Shown here piece after piece: positions 11,421 to 19,825 of a DNA stretch of 64,000 bases (positions are counted from its first letter, which is position 1; every line of letters begins with the position of its first letter). This DNA is from JADJWR01 sp963847675. Lineage in GTDB: Bacteria > Pseudomonadota > Gammaproteobacteria > Burkholderiales > Burkholderiaceae_F. The notes below the pieces were generated by a model, which was not told the origin of the DNA, did no database searches, and saw only the letters and a list, made by a program, of their open reading frames with translations. The stretch is taken from positions 62,001 to 126,000 of the forward strand of contig CAWKAP010000006.1 in NCBI GenBank assembly GCA_963847675.1, written 5' to 3'. Both the position numbers and the translations under genes were made by a program.

Positions 11421-11963
11421 ATGATGCGAAAGATGTTGACGACGGCAGGCGCCGTTCTGTTTCTCGGGCTGCTCGTGCCCGGAGCGGATACGCGGGCCGC
11501 ATTCGAAGTGACGGCCCCGGACGGTCGCCGCGTCCTGCTGAAGGACGACGGCACCTGGCGCTATGTGGACGCACCGGAAGCCGGCAAGGCCAAGGACGCC
11601 AGCGAGGCGGTGCTGACCCTCGAGAACCGCACCGAGGTCGGACAGAACTGTTATTTCCGCCTGGGGCTCGCCAACGATCTGCCCTACGAGATCAAGAGCA
11701 TCGTGCCGTCGCTCTCGGTGTATCGCGCCGATGGCGTGCTGTATGAAACCCGCTCGGTCGGCTTCTTTTCGCTGAAGCCCGGGAACAGCCAGAGCAAGGT
11801 CGTCCTGTTCCAGGGCATCGGCTGCACCGAGATCGCCCGCCTGAAGGTATCCGGCGGCGATCGTTGCGAGATGGGCGATCTGGATCGCTTCTCGCCCGAG
11901 AGCGGGGTATGTCTTTCGCGGGTGCGGGTCGTCGCAAGCGATCTGGTGCGCTTCGACAAGTAG
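11421..11963 (+). CDS. Small exported protein, function unknown (DUF3157-like)
   Basis: The 180-residue product begins with a clear signal peptide (about residues 1-26, ending near ADTRA). The segment VTAPDGRRVLLKDDGTWRYV that follows is found in several families of small periplasmic proteins, including DUF3157. Three cysteines lie in the C-terminal half. The start is chosen at 11421, where GGAG lies about seven bases upstream. It follows the ABC importer on the same strand but its frame is clean, and nothing ties it to aromatic metabolism. I do not know its function. Confidence 0.6.
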   Translation: MMRKMLTTAGAVLFLGLLVPGADTRAAFEVTAPDGRRVLLKDDGTWRYVDAPEAGKAKDASEAVLTLENRTEVGQNCYFRLGLANDLPYEIKSIVPSLSVYRADGVLYETRSVGFFSLKPGNSQSKVVLFQGIGCTEIARLKVSGGDRCEMGDLDRFSPESGVCLSRVRVVASDLVRFDK

Positions 11964-11999
11964 GCGCGGCAGATTCACCGTTGCCTGTACGCAGTGGCC

Positions 12000-14900
12000 T
12001 CAGTGAACCTCTGTTGCTCGCCGCTTGTTCAGGCCCCGCTTCATGATGACGAAGAACAGCGGCACGAACAGCAGGCCGAGGAACGTTGCGGCGACCATGC
12101 CGCCGAACACGCCGGTGCCGATGGCGTTCTGGCTGCCCGAGCCGGCGCCGCTGGCCAGCGCCAGCGGCAGCACGCCGCCGCCGAAAGCGAGCGAGGTCAT
12201 CAGGATCGGACGCAGGCGCAGGCGAACGGCCTCGAGCGTGGCCGGGATCAGCTCGACGCCGGTCTTCATCTGCTCCAGGGCGAACTGCACGATCAGGATC
12301 GCGTTCTTCGCCGACAGCCCGATCGTCGTCAGCAGACCGACCTGGAAGAAAACGTCGTTCGCCAGTCCGCGGCCGGTCGCGGCGGCGAGCGCCCCGAGCA
12401 CGCCGAGCGGCACGACCAGCAGCACCGCAATCGGGATCGACCAGCTTTCGTACAGCGCGGCGAGGCACAGGAAGACGACGAGGATCGACAGCGCGTAGAG
12501 GAGCGGCGCCTGCGCGCCCGATAGGCGCTCCTCGTAGGACAGGCCGGTCCAGGCGACCCCGAATCCGGGCGGCAGCTCGCCGGCCAGCCGCTCCATCGCG
12601 GCCATCGCCGCCCCCGAGCTGTAGCCCGGCGCCGCCTGCCCCTGGATCTGCACCGCCGGCGCACCGTTGAAGCGCTCCAGCCGCGGCGAACCGAACGTCC
12701 AGCTGCCGCTGGCGAACATCGAAAACGGCACCATCTCGCCGTGCTTATTGCGCACGTACCACTTGTCGAGATCCTCGGGGACCATCCGGAACGGCGCGTC
12801 GGCCTGCAGGTAGACCTTCTTCACCCGGCCCTTGTCGATGAAGTCGTTGACGTAGGCGCTGCCCCAGGCCGCCGAAAGCGTCGAATTGATGTCGGCCACC
12901 GACAGGCCGAGTGCTCCGGCGCGCACCGTGTCGACATCGACCTTGAACTGCGGCGTGTCCTCCTGACCGTTCGGCCGCACCGCGGCCAGGGCCGGGTCCT
13001 TCGCCGCCAGGCCGAGCAACTGGTTGCGGGCGGCGAGCAGCGCTTCGTGGCCCGCTCCGGCGCGGTCCTGCAGGTACATGTCGAAGCCGTTCGCCACACC
13101 GAGTTCGAGCACCGCGGGCGGCGCGAACGCAAAGGCGAGTGCGTCGCGCAGCTTCGAAAACGCCTTCATGGCGCGGCCCGCCACCGCCCTGACGCTGCTC
13201 TCCTGGCCGCGGCGCTCGCTCCAGTCGCGCAGCCGGATGAAACCGATCCCGGCGTTCTGCCCGCTGCCTGAAAAGGAGAAGCCCGCCACCGTGAACAGCG
13301 CCTGCACGGCCTCCTTCTCGTCCTCGAGAAAGTGGCGCTCGACCTCGCGCAGCACGGCCAAGGTGCGTTCCTGCGTGGCGCCCGGCGGCAGCAGCACCTG
13401 CGTGAACAGGATGCCCTGGTCCTCGTCCGGCAGGAACGAAGTCGGCAGGCGCCAGGCCAGGAAGCCACCGAGGACCACCATCAGCACGAAAGCCACCAGC
13501 CAGCGACCGCTCGACTTGAGCATGCCGGTGACGATGCGCCGGTAAGTCGCGCTTCCGCTGTCGAAGAAGCGGTTGAAGCGGCCGAACAGTCCGCTGGTTG
13601 CGCCGTGCGAACCCTTGGCGACCGGCTTGAGCAGCGTGGCGCACAGCGCTGGCGACAGGATGAGCGCGACGGTGACCGACAGGAGCATCGACGAGGCCAG
13701 CGTCAGCGAGAACTGCCGATAGATGACGCCGGTGGAACCGCCGAACAGCGCCATCGGAATGAAAACTGCCGCGAGCACCAGCGCGATGCCCACCAGGGCC
13801 CCGGTGATCTGGTCCATCGACTTGCGGGTTGCCTCCTTCGGCGACAGTCCCTCTTCGGCCATCAGCCGCTCGACGTTCTCGACCACGATGATCGCGTCGT
13901 CGACGAGCAGGCCGATGGCCAGCACGAGGCCGAACATCGTCAGCACGTTGATCGAGAAGCCGAAGGCCAGCATCACGCCCAGCGCGCCGAGCAGCACCAC
14001 CGGCACGGCGATCGCCGGGATCAAGGTCGCGCGCAGGTTCTGCAGGAACAGGTACATGACCAGGAACACGAGCACGAACGCCTCGACCAGCGTCTTCACC
14101 ACCTCCTTGATCGACAGGCGAATGAACGGCGTCGTGTCGTAGGCCACGACCGCCTTCAGTCCCTCCGGGAAGAACCGCGCGAGCTCGTCGACCTTGGCCT
14201 TGACCGCGTCGCCGGTGTCGAGCGCGTTGGCGCCGGTGGCCAGACGGACCGCCAGCCCCGCGGCGGGCTTGCCGTTGTAGAAGGACAGGGTGTTGTAGCT
14301 TTCGCCGCCCAGTTCGACGCGCGCGACGTCGCGCAACCGCACGGTGGCGCCGCTTTCCGCCGTGCGCAGGACGATGTCCTCGAACTGCGCCGGCGTCTGC
14401 AGCCGGCTCTGCGCGGCAATGGTGGCGTTCAGCTGCTGGCCCGGCACCGCGGGCAGCCCGCCGAGCTGCCCGGCCGAGATCTGCGAGTTCTGCGCGCGGA
14501 TCGCGGCCGACACGTCGGCCGGCGTCAGCCTGTAGCTGATGAGCTTGTTCGGGTCGAGCCAGATCCGCATCGCGTACTGGGAACCGAACAGCGTCAGCTC
14601 GCCGACGCCCGGCACGCGGCTGAGCGGCTCCTGCACGTTCGCCGCGATGTAGTCGGCGATGTCGGTGCGGTTCATCGACCCGTCCTCGGAGACGAAGCCG
14701 ATCACCATGATGAAGTTGCGCACCGACTTGGTGACCGTCACGCCCTGCTGCTGCACCTCCTGCGGCAGCTGCGTCTCGGCCAGCTTCAGCTTGTTCTGGA
14801 CCTGCACCTGGGCGATGTCGGGGTCGGTGTCGGCGTTGAAGGTCAGCGTGATGGTCGCCGAGCCGGCGCCGTCGCTGGTCGAGGAGATGTAGCGCAGGCC

Positions 14901-15119
14901 ATCCAGCCCGGTCATGCGCTGCTCGATGATCTGCGTGACCGTGTCCTCGAGCGTCTTCGCCGAGGCCCCGGGGTACGAGGCGCTGATGGTGATCGTCGGC
15001 GGGGCGATGCTCGGGTACTGCGCGATCGGCAGGCGGACGATCGAAATCAGGCCGGCCAGCATGATCACCAGCGCGATGACCCAGGCGAAGACCGGCCGGT
15101 CGATGAAGAAGCGCGACAT
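12000..15119 (-). CDS. RND multidrug efflux permease (AcrB/MexB family)
   Basis: A 1039-residue inner-membrane proton/drug antiporter of the hydrophobe-amphiphile efflux family. The N-terminus MSRFFIDRPVFAWVIALVIM is typical, and the TM4 proton-relay aspartates are present in GLLVDDAIIVVENVER (near residue 405). It follows its adaptor gene by 21 bp on the minus strand. No outer-membrane factor gene is visible, so the pump probably uses a TolC-type protein encoded elsewhere. Its place beside aromatic-acid genes suggests a role in solvent or aromatic tolerance, which is inference. The frame is intact across 3.1 kb. Confidence 0.94.
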   Translation of the reverse strand: MSRFFIDRPVFAWVIALVIMLAGLISIVRLPIAQYPSIAPPTITISASYPGASAKTLEDTVTQIIEQRMTGLDGLRYISSTSDGAGSATITLTFNADTDPDIAQVQVQNKLKLAETQLPQEVQQQGVTVTKSVRNFIMVIGFVSEDGSMNRTDIADYIAANVQEPLSRVPGVGELTLFGSQYAMRIWLDPNKLISYRLTPADVSAAIRAQNSQISAGQLGGLPAVPGQQLNATIAAQSRLQTPAQFEDIVLRTAESGATVRLRDVARVELGGESYNTLSFYNGKPAAGLAVRLATGANALDTGDAVKAKVDELARFFPEGLKAVVAYDTTPFIRLSIKEVVKTLVEAFVLVFLVMYLFLQNLRATLIPAIAVPVVLLGALGVMLAFGFSINVLTMFGLVLAIGLLVDDAIIVVENVERLMAEEGLSPKEATRKSMDQITGALVGIALVLAAVFIPMALFGGSTGVIYRQFSLTLASSMLLSVTVALILSPALCATLLKPVAKGSHGATSGLFGRFNRFFDSGSATYRRIVTGMLKSSGRWLVAFVLMVVLGGFLAWRLPTSFLPDEDQGILFTQVLLPPGATQERTLAVLREVERHFLEDEKEAVQALFTVAGFSFSGSGQNAGIGFIRLRDWSERRGQESSVRAVAGRAMKAFSKLRDALAFAFAPPAVLELGVANGFDMYLQDRAGAGHEALLAARNQLLGLAAKDPALAAVRPNGQEDTPQFKVDVDTVRAGALGLSVADINSTLSAAWGSAYVNDFIDKGRVKKVYLQADAPFRMVPEDLDKWYVRNKHGEMVPFSMFASGSWTFGSPRLERFNGAPAVQIQGQAAPGYSSGAAMAAMERLAGELPPGFGVAWTGLSYEERLSGAQAPLLYALSILVVFLCLAALYESWSIPIAVLLVVPLGVLGALAAATGRGLANDVFFQVGLLTTIGLSAKNAILIVQFALEQMKTGVELIPATLEAVRLRLRPILMTSLAFGGGVLPLALASGAGSGSQNAIGTGVFGGMVAATFLGLLFVPLFFVIMKRGLNKRRATEVH

Positions 15120-15140
15120 CGCGTGTCCCGGGCGCCGCGA

Positions 15141-16403
15141 TCAGGACTGCGGCGCCTTGCCGGCCTTCGCATCCGGCGCAGGCGTTTGCTCCCCTTTGGC
15201 CCCGCCCGAGACAGGCGGAGAAGACGGCGCGCCGCCCGGTCCGGCGCCCGCCTTCGCTTCGCTTCGCTCGACGGCCTGCACGACCGTGCCCGGTCGCGCG
15301 CGCTGCAGCCCTTCGACGATCACGCGCTCGCCCGGCTGCAGGCCCGCGTCGACCAGCCACTGGTTGCCGAGGGTCCGCGCGACCTGCAGCTTGCGCGACT
15401 CCACCTTGTCGTCCCTGCCCACCACCATCGCAACCGCGTCGCCCTTCGTGTCGCGCGTCACGGCCTGCTGCGGCACCACGATCGCCGCCTCGCGCACGCC
15501 CTCCTCGATCACGGCGCGCACGTACATCCCCGGCAGCAGGACACCCTGCGGATTCGGAAACAGGGCGCGCAGCGTGACCGCTCCGGTGGTCGGATCGACG
15601 GTGACGTCGGAAAACTGCAGCGTGCCCTCGTGCGGATAGGCCGTGCCGTCCTCGAGCAGCAGTTCAACGCGCGCCGAGTCCGCGGTCGGCTTCTTCAGCT
15701 TGCCGCTGGCGAGCGCGCGCCGCAGGCGCAGCAGTTCCGTACTCGACTGCGTGACGTCGACGTAGATCGGGTTCAGCTGCTGGATCGTCGCCAGCGCGGC
15801 CTGCTGGTTGGCGGTGACCAGTGCCCCGGCGGTGACCGCCGACACACCGATGCGGCCCGAGATCGGCGCCGCGACCTTCGTGTAGGCAAGATTGATGCGC
15901 GCGGCTTCGGCTGCGGCCATTGCCGCGGCGACGTCGGCTTCGCTCTGCCGCAGCGTCGCGTCGGCTTCGTCGTATGCCTGCTGGCTGATGAACTTGATCG
16001 CCAGCAGTTCCTTGTAGCGCTCGGCGCGCAGGCGCGCTGTCTGCAGGCTCGCCTCCGCCTTCGCCACCGCAGCCTTCGCACTGGCGTACGCGGCCTGGTA
16101 AGTGGCCGGATCGAGCTGGTACAGCGTGGTGCCCGCCCTGACCTCCGCCCCTTCGGTGAAGTTGCGCGACTGGATGATCCCGGTCACCTGGGGCCGCACC
16201 TCGGCGATCAGCGTCGGCGCCGTGCGGCCCGGCAGAGCGGTCCTGATCGGCACCGTACGCGGCTGCACGATCAGCACGCCAACCTGCGGCGGCGCCGGCG
16301 CGGCGCCCTGCGGCGGCGCCTTGGGGCTGCAGCCGGCCAGGATGGCACAGGCAACAACGAGCAGGCCCGCACCGATCCTGGCTTTGAAAACAAGTTGGAA
16401 CAT
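15141..16403 (-). CDS. RND efflux periplasmic adaptor lipoprotein (AcrA/MexA family)
   Basis: The 420-residue membrane-fusion protein couples the RND permease to an outer-membrane channel. The start at 16403 gives a lipoprotein signal with lipobox LAGC (Cys25). The longer open frame from 16547 adds a Cys/Arg-rich stretch and is rejected. The barrel-sandwich region (TGIIQSRNFTEGAEVRAG), an alpha-hairpin at about residues 100-160, and the beta-barrel (LLPGMYVRAVIEEG) are visible. The C-terminus is an unusual Pro/Ala/Lys-rich tail of about 40 residues. It is the first gene of the two-gene pump operon. Confidence 0.92.
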   Translation of the reverse strand: MFQLVFKARIGAGLLVVACAILAGCSPKAPPQGAAPAPPQVGVLIVQPRTVPIRTALPGRTAPTLIAEVRPQVTGIIQSRNFTEGAEVRAGTTLYQLDPATYQAAYASAKAAVAKAEASLQTARLRAERYKELLAIKFISQQAYDEADATLRQSEADVAAAMAAAEAARINLAYTKVAAPISGRIGVSAVTAGALVTANQQAALATIQQLNPIYVDVTQSSTELLRLRRALASGKLKKPTADSARVELLLEDGTAYPHEGTLQFSDVTVDPTTGAVTLRALFPNPQGVLLPGMYVRAVIEEGVREAAIVVPQQAVTRDTKGDAVAMVVGRDDKVESRKLQVARTLGNQWLVDAGLQPGERVIVEGLQRARPGTVVQAVERSEAKAGAGPGGAPSSPPVSGGAKGEQTPAPDAKAGKAPQS

Positions 16404-16640
16404 CAGGCCATCCCGTCGGCTGGGCACGGTGAAGGCCGCCGCGGACGGCGACCGGGCAGAGCAGACATCCCGCCCGGACTGTTCACGATGCCGAAACGTG
16501 CCCCGTATTCGGCCAGGTCGGCGCACGAACCCGCAACAGAGGGGCAACGACGCCGGTTTGTACCATGGGCCGTTGCGGCCGGCTCCGACCCGTCGGAGGC
16601 CCGGGTGCGCCCGTCCGCCGATCAGTGCGCAACGCGGCTG

Positions 16641-17879
16641 CTAGCTCGTGCGCTCGCCGCCGCGTCCGAGCCAGCGGCGGATCTGCTCGTACACGCGCCG
16701 GCTGCCGAGCAGTTCCAGGTGGCCGAGTCTCTGCCCGACCCATTGATGACCTTCCGGAAACGCCAGCGTGCGTTCGTCATCGACGTGACGCCCGAGGGCG
16801 CTGGCCAGCGGCACCAGTCCGTCACCGATCAGACGCGCGCCGGCGCCGGTCGTCGACTCGGTGGCAACGCCGGCGATCGCGTAGCAGTTCACGCCGGCAG
16901 GCAGCGGCACGGCCTGCCGCCGGTCCGCACTCGGCGCGAAGCGGTCGCTGCCCTGCCAGTCTTCATCGAGCAGGCTGCCGTGGCGCAGGTCGGTGATGCC
17001 TGCGCTGCGCGCACGCCCCAGATGGTTGAACGCCGCGGTGTACGGGCTGGCACCGAAGAGCACGTCGACCCAGGCACCGCCCCGCTCGAGCGGCGCGCCG
17101 TGATGCGGCGTGCCGAGGAACACCAGCGCGTCGAGGCGCTTCGTCCACGCACGTCGTCCGCGACGCGCGTATTGCACCGCGCTGCGCGCCACCAGTCCAC
17201 CCATGCTGTGACCGAGGATCGCGAACTCCTCGATCGGCACCGGCCAGTTGGCAACCAGCGGCCCGAGCAGTGCGCTGAGTCGCCTGCCGTTGGCTGAAAC
17301 GTGCAGGCCGCTGTTGTAGCGGACGTACACGGGTGTGTAGCCGAGGTCCTGCGCCAGTTCGCGCCCATGATCGTGGCCCTTGCGCGACCATTGCCTGTCG
17401 CTCATGCACAGCCCGTGGACCAGGAGGGCGATCTTTCCGCTGGCGTGGGGCAGCGCGCCGGCCAGCCCTTTCCTGCTCAAGTCGAGCGCCGCGCCGTCGT
17501 GGCGCAGATGCATCCCGACCGCCAGCGGGTTCCCGCTGTCTTCGAGGTAGTCGCCGAGCACGCCGTTGAGCACGGCCAGCACCGTGTCACGGCTGCGCCA
17601 CGAACTGTTCGCGCCGAGCAGCGGCTGCAAGGCCGCGAGCGACGCATCCACGCCGGTTCCCGCGAGGCGGGTGACGCCGCGCACGGTCCTGTAGACCAGT
17701 CCGGTGATGCCGCGGGTCGGCGCGAACGTCGCCTTGCCGAGCACGCCCGGCGTGCGCGCGATGTTGTGATGCATCGTCTCGACCAGGTGGGTCAGCAGCA
17801 AGGTGGCGTCGGTCGCCACCCGGCTGGCGCCGCGCAGATCCGCTGGAATCGAGGTGTTCTCTTGGGCGGTTTTTGCCAT
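16641..17879 (-). CDS. Lipase-like alpha/beta hydrolase
   Basis: The 412-residue protein has an alpha/beta-hydrolase core with the nucleophile elbow GHSMGGLVARSA (Ser near residue 225). The oxyanion region LLVHGLCMSDRQW is near residue 150 and a PHHGAPLERGG segment follows. This pattern is shared by PGAP1-type esterases and triacylglycerol lipases. The N-terminal 120 residues are helical and may form a cap. No signal peptide is evident, so it is probably cytoplasmic. It is separated from the pump genes by about 240 bp and from fdhD by 100 bp, with no clear functional link to either. Confidence 0.75.
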   Translation of the reverse strand: MAKTAQENTSIPADLRGASRVATDATLLLTHLVETMHHNIARTPGVLGKATFAPTRGITGLVYRTVRGVTRLAGTGVDASLAALQPLLGANSSWRSRDTVLAVLNGVLGDYLEDSGNPLAVGMHLRHDGAALDLSRKGLAGALPHASGKIALLVHGLCMSDRQWSRKGHDHGRELAQDLGYTPVYVRYNSGLHVSANGRRLSALLGPLVANWPVPIEEFAILGHSMGGLVARSAVQYARRGRRAWTKRLDALVFLGTPHHGAPLERGGAWVDVLFGASPYTAAFNHLGRARSAGITDLRHGSLLDEDWQGSDRFAPSADRRQAVPLPAGVNCYAIAGVATESTTGAGARLIGDGLVPLASALGRHVDDERTLAFPEGHQWVGQRLGHLELLGSRRVYEQIRRWLGRGGERTS

Positions 17880-17978
17880 GGCCGCACTGTAGGGCCTGCG
17901 ACCGGTGCAGGCGGCGCTGCAAGTAGAGCGGTCCTTCGAGCGGCGACCGGCGCCGGCGGGCGTCTCCGCCGTAGTCGC

Positions 17979-18834
17979 TCAGGCTGCCGCGACGCGCACG
18001 CCGTGCGTATAGACGCTGAAGGTCTGGCCGCGGGCGAAGCCGATCAGCGTCTGTCCGCAAGCCCTCGGCCACGCGTAACGCCAGCGCGGTCGGTGCGGAG
18101 ACCGCGGCAAGCACGGCGATGCCGGCAGTGGCGCTCTTCTGCACCATCTCGACGCTGGCGCGGCTGGTGATCAGAACGAAGCCTGCGCCGGTATCGACGC
18201 CGGTGCGCGTCAGCGCACCGATGAGTTTGTCCAGTGCGTTGTGGCGGCCGACATCCTCGCGCGCGCAGACGATCGCGCCGTCAGGCCCGCACCACGCCGC
18301 GCCGTGCGCGGCGCCGCTCGCGTGCTGCAGCGGCTGCACTTCTGCCAGGCCGGCATGGGCCCGCGCCAGCGCCGCCGGCGAGACCTGGAATGACAGCGTC
18401 GACAGGTCGGGCAACGGCCGCAGCACCTGGTCGAGGCTCTCCGTGCCGCAGATGCCGCAACCGGTGCGGCCGGCCAGCGTGCGGCGGCGCGCCTTCAGCT
18501 GCTCGAAGGCTGCCGCGGCAATCTCGATCGCCAGCGTGATGCCGGCCGGGCTCTCGTGAACCTCGATCCCGTAGCACTGCGCGGGCGTCGCGATGCCTTC
18601 GCTGAACGAGAAGCCGATCGCAAAATCGTGCAGGTCGGCCGGCGTAGCCAGCATCACCGCATGCGAGATGCCGTTGTACTCGAACGCGATCGGCACCTCG
18701 CAGGCGATGTCCGCCGCTGCCACGGAGGACGCGCCGGAATTCCAGCGTTGCACGGGCCGCAGTTCGCTCGCCGCTGCGGCGGAGATTTCGTCGTCGGCCA
18801 TGGCGGCGCAGGTTACCGGCTCGGTCGCGCCCAT
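17979..18834 (-). CDS. fdhD: Formate dehydrogenase accessory sulfurtransferase FdhD (one indel near the 3' end)
   Basis: FdhD transfers sulfur to the molybdenum bis-MGD cofactor of DMSO-reductase-family enzymes. The family Cys pair lies in GRTGCGICGTESLDQ, and REDVGRHNALDKLIG and LITSRASVEMVQK follow. One extra base near 18062 shifts the last 30 codons; removing it gives the expected ending GFARGQTFSVYTHGVRV. The start is the ATG at 18834 or the one at 18801. It directly follows hcrB (5-bp gap to the upper start). Its likely client in this window is the PadB-like bis-MGD enzyme, not the xanthine-oxidase-type Hcr; that is inference. Confidence 0.88.
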
Positions 18835-18839
18835 GCGAG

Positions 18840-19824
18840 TCAGCCTGCGTCGTTGGCCAGATCCGCGAGCAGCCGCTGCGCCAGCACGATCGCCACCTGA
18901 CGGCGGTAGTTCGACGCCGTGACGGCGGTGCGCATCGGACTGACCTGCCTGCCGATGCGCTTGCCGAGCGCGGCCAGTATTGCTTCGTCGACCGCCGAGC
19001 CGCACAGCGCCTCGGCGTCGGCGAGCAGCAGCGGCCGCGAATTCGTGCCCGTGAGCGCGACGCGCAGGCTGTCGATGCGTCGGCCGTCGAAGGTCGCGCG
19101 CATCGCCACGCCGGCCAGCGGAAAATCCATCGCGCCGCGCACGCGCGCCTTGCGATAGCCGCTGCGCGCCCGCTCCGGCTGCGGCGGCACGTGCACGGAC
19201 ACGATCAGTTCGTCGGCCAGCAGGCGCAGCGAAGCCGCGCCGTCGTCGGCGTAGATCTCCGCCAGCGGCAGCGAGCGCGGTCCGGCGCGCCCGACGATCT
19301 CCACCGACGCGTCGAGCGCAATCAACGCCGGCGCCAGGTCGCCGCTGAACGCGGCGTGGCAGCGCTTTCCCTGCGGCGCGACGTGGCAGGTCTCGCCGCC
19401 GTGCTTGAGGCAGAAGTCGTTGGCCTGCCGCCACCACTCGCTCTGGTTGTAGAAGACGCAGCGCGTGTCGAGGCAGAGGTTGCCGCCGATCGTCGCCACG
19501 CTGCGATGGCCCGGCCCGGCCACGCTCGCGCGCCGCCTGCGACAGCGCCGGCAGTTCGCGGGCGATCGCGCTGTCGGCAGCGAGCCATGCCAGCGTGGCG
19601 CCGGCGCCGAGATGCCACCCGCGTTGATCGCGCGTGATCGACGCGAAGCCGGCGATGCCGCCGACATCGACGAGGGCCGCTGGTGCCCCGATGCCCCGAC
19701 GCAGGTTCGGCAGCAGGTCCGTGCCGCCGGCGATCACTCTTGCACCCGGAACGCTGGCCAGCAGCGCGGCGGCCTGCGCGGCGGTCCCCGGCCGGTGCAA
19801 CCTGAATGGCGACAGCCGTTCCAT
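18840..19824 (-). CDS. hcrB: 4-hydroxybenzoyl-CoA reductase beta subunit (one indel)
   Basis: The FAD-binding subunit of the enzyme that removes the phenolic hydroxyl from 4-hydroxybenzoyl-CoA to give benzoyl-CoA. The N-terminus (FRLHRPGTAAQAAALL, then AGGTDLLPNLRRG) is the xanthine-dehydrogenase FAD domain. The diagnostic feature is the inserted loop after TIGGNLCLDTRC, with four cysteines (in TRC, NDFC, GETC and GKRC). In HcrB this loop binds an extra [4Fe-4S] cluster that other family members lack. One extra base near 19530 breaks the frame after SQAAR. Repaired, the protein is 327 residues, the normal length. It overlaps or abuts hcrA and fdhD. Confidence 0.92.
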
Positions 19825-19825
19825 G

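Noticed and set aside
13332..17297. A 1321-codon open frame on the plus strand
   Set aside because: It is antisense to the RND pump, adaptor and lipase-like genes, is rich in Arg/His and lacks domains. High G+C removes stop codons from the antisense frame.
17587..19824. A single 745-residue fusion of FAD subunit, FdhD and hydrolase
   Set aside because: It arises because two one-base indels join unrelated frames. The pieces are hcrB, fdhD and an out-of-frame part of the lipase-like gene.
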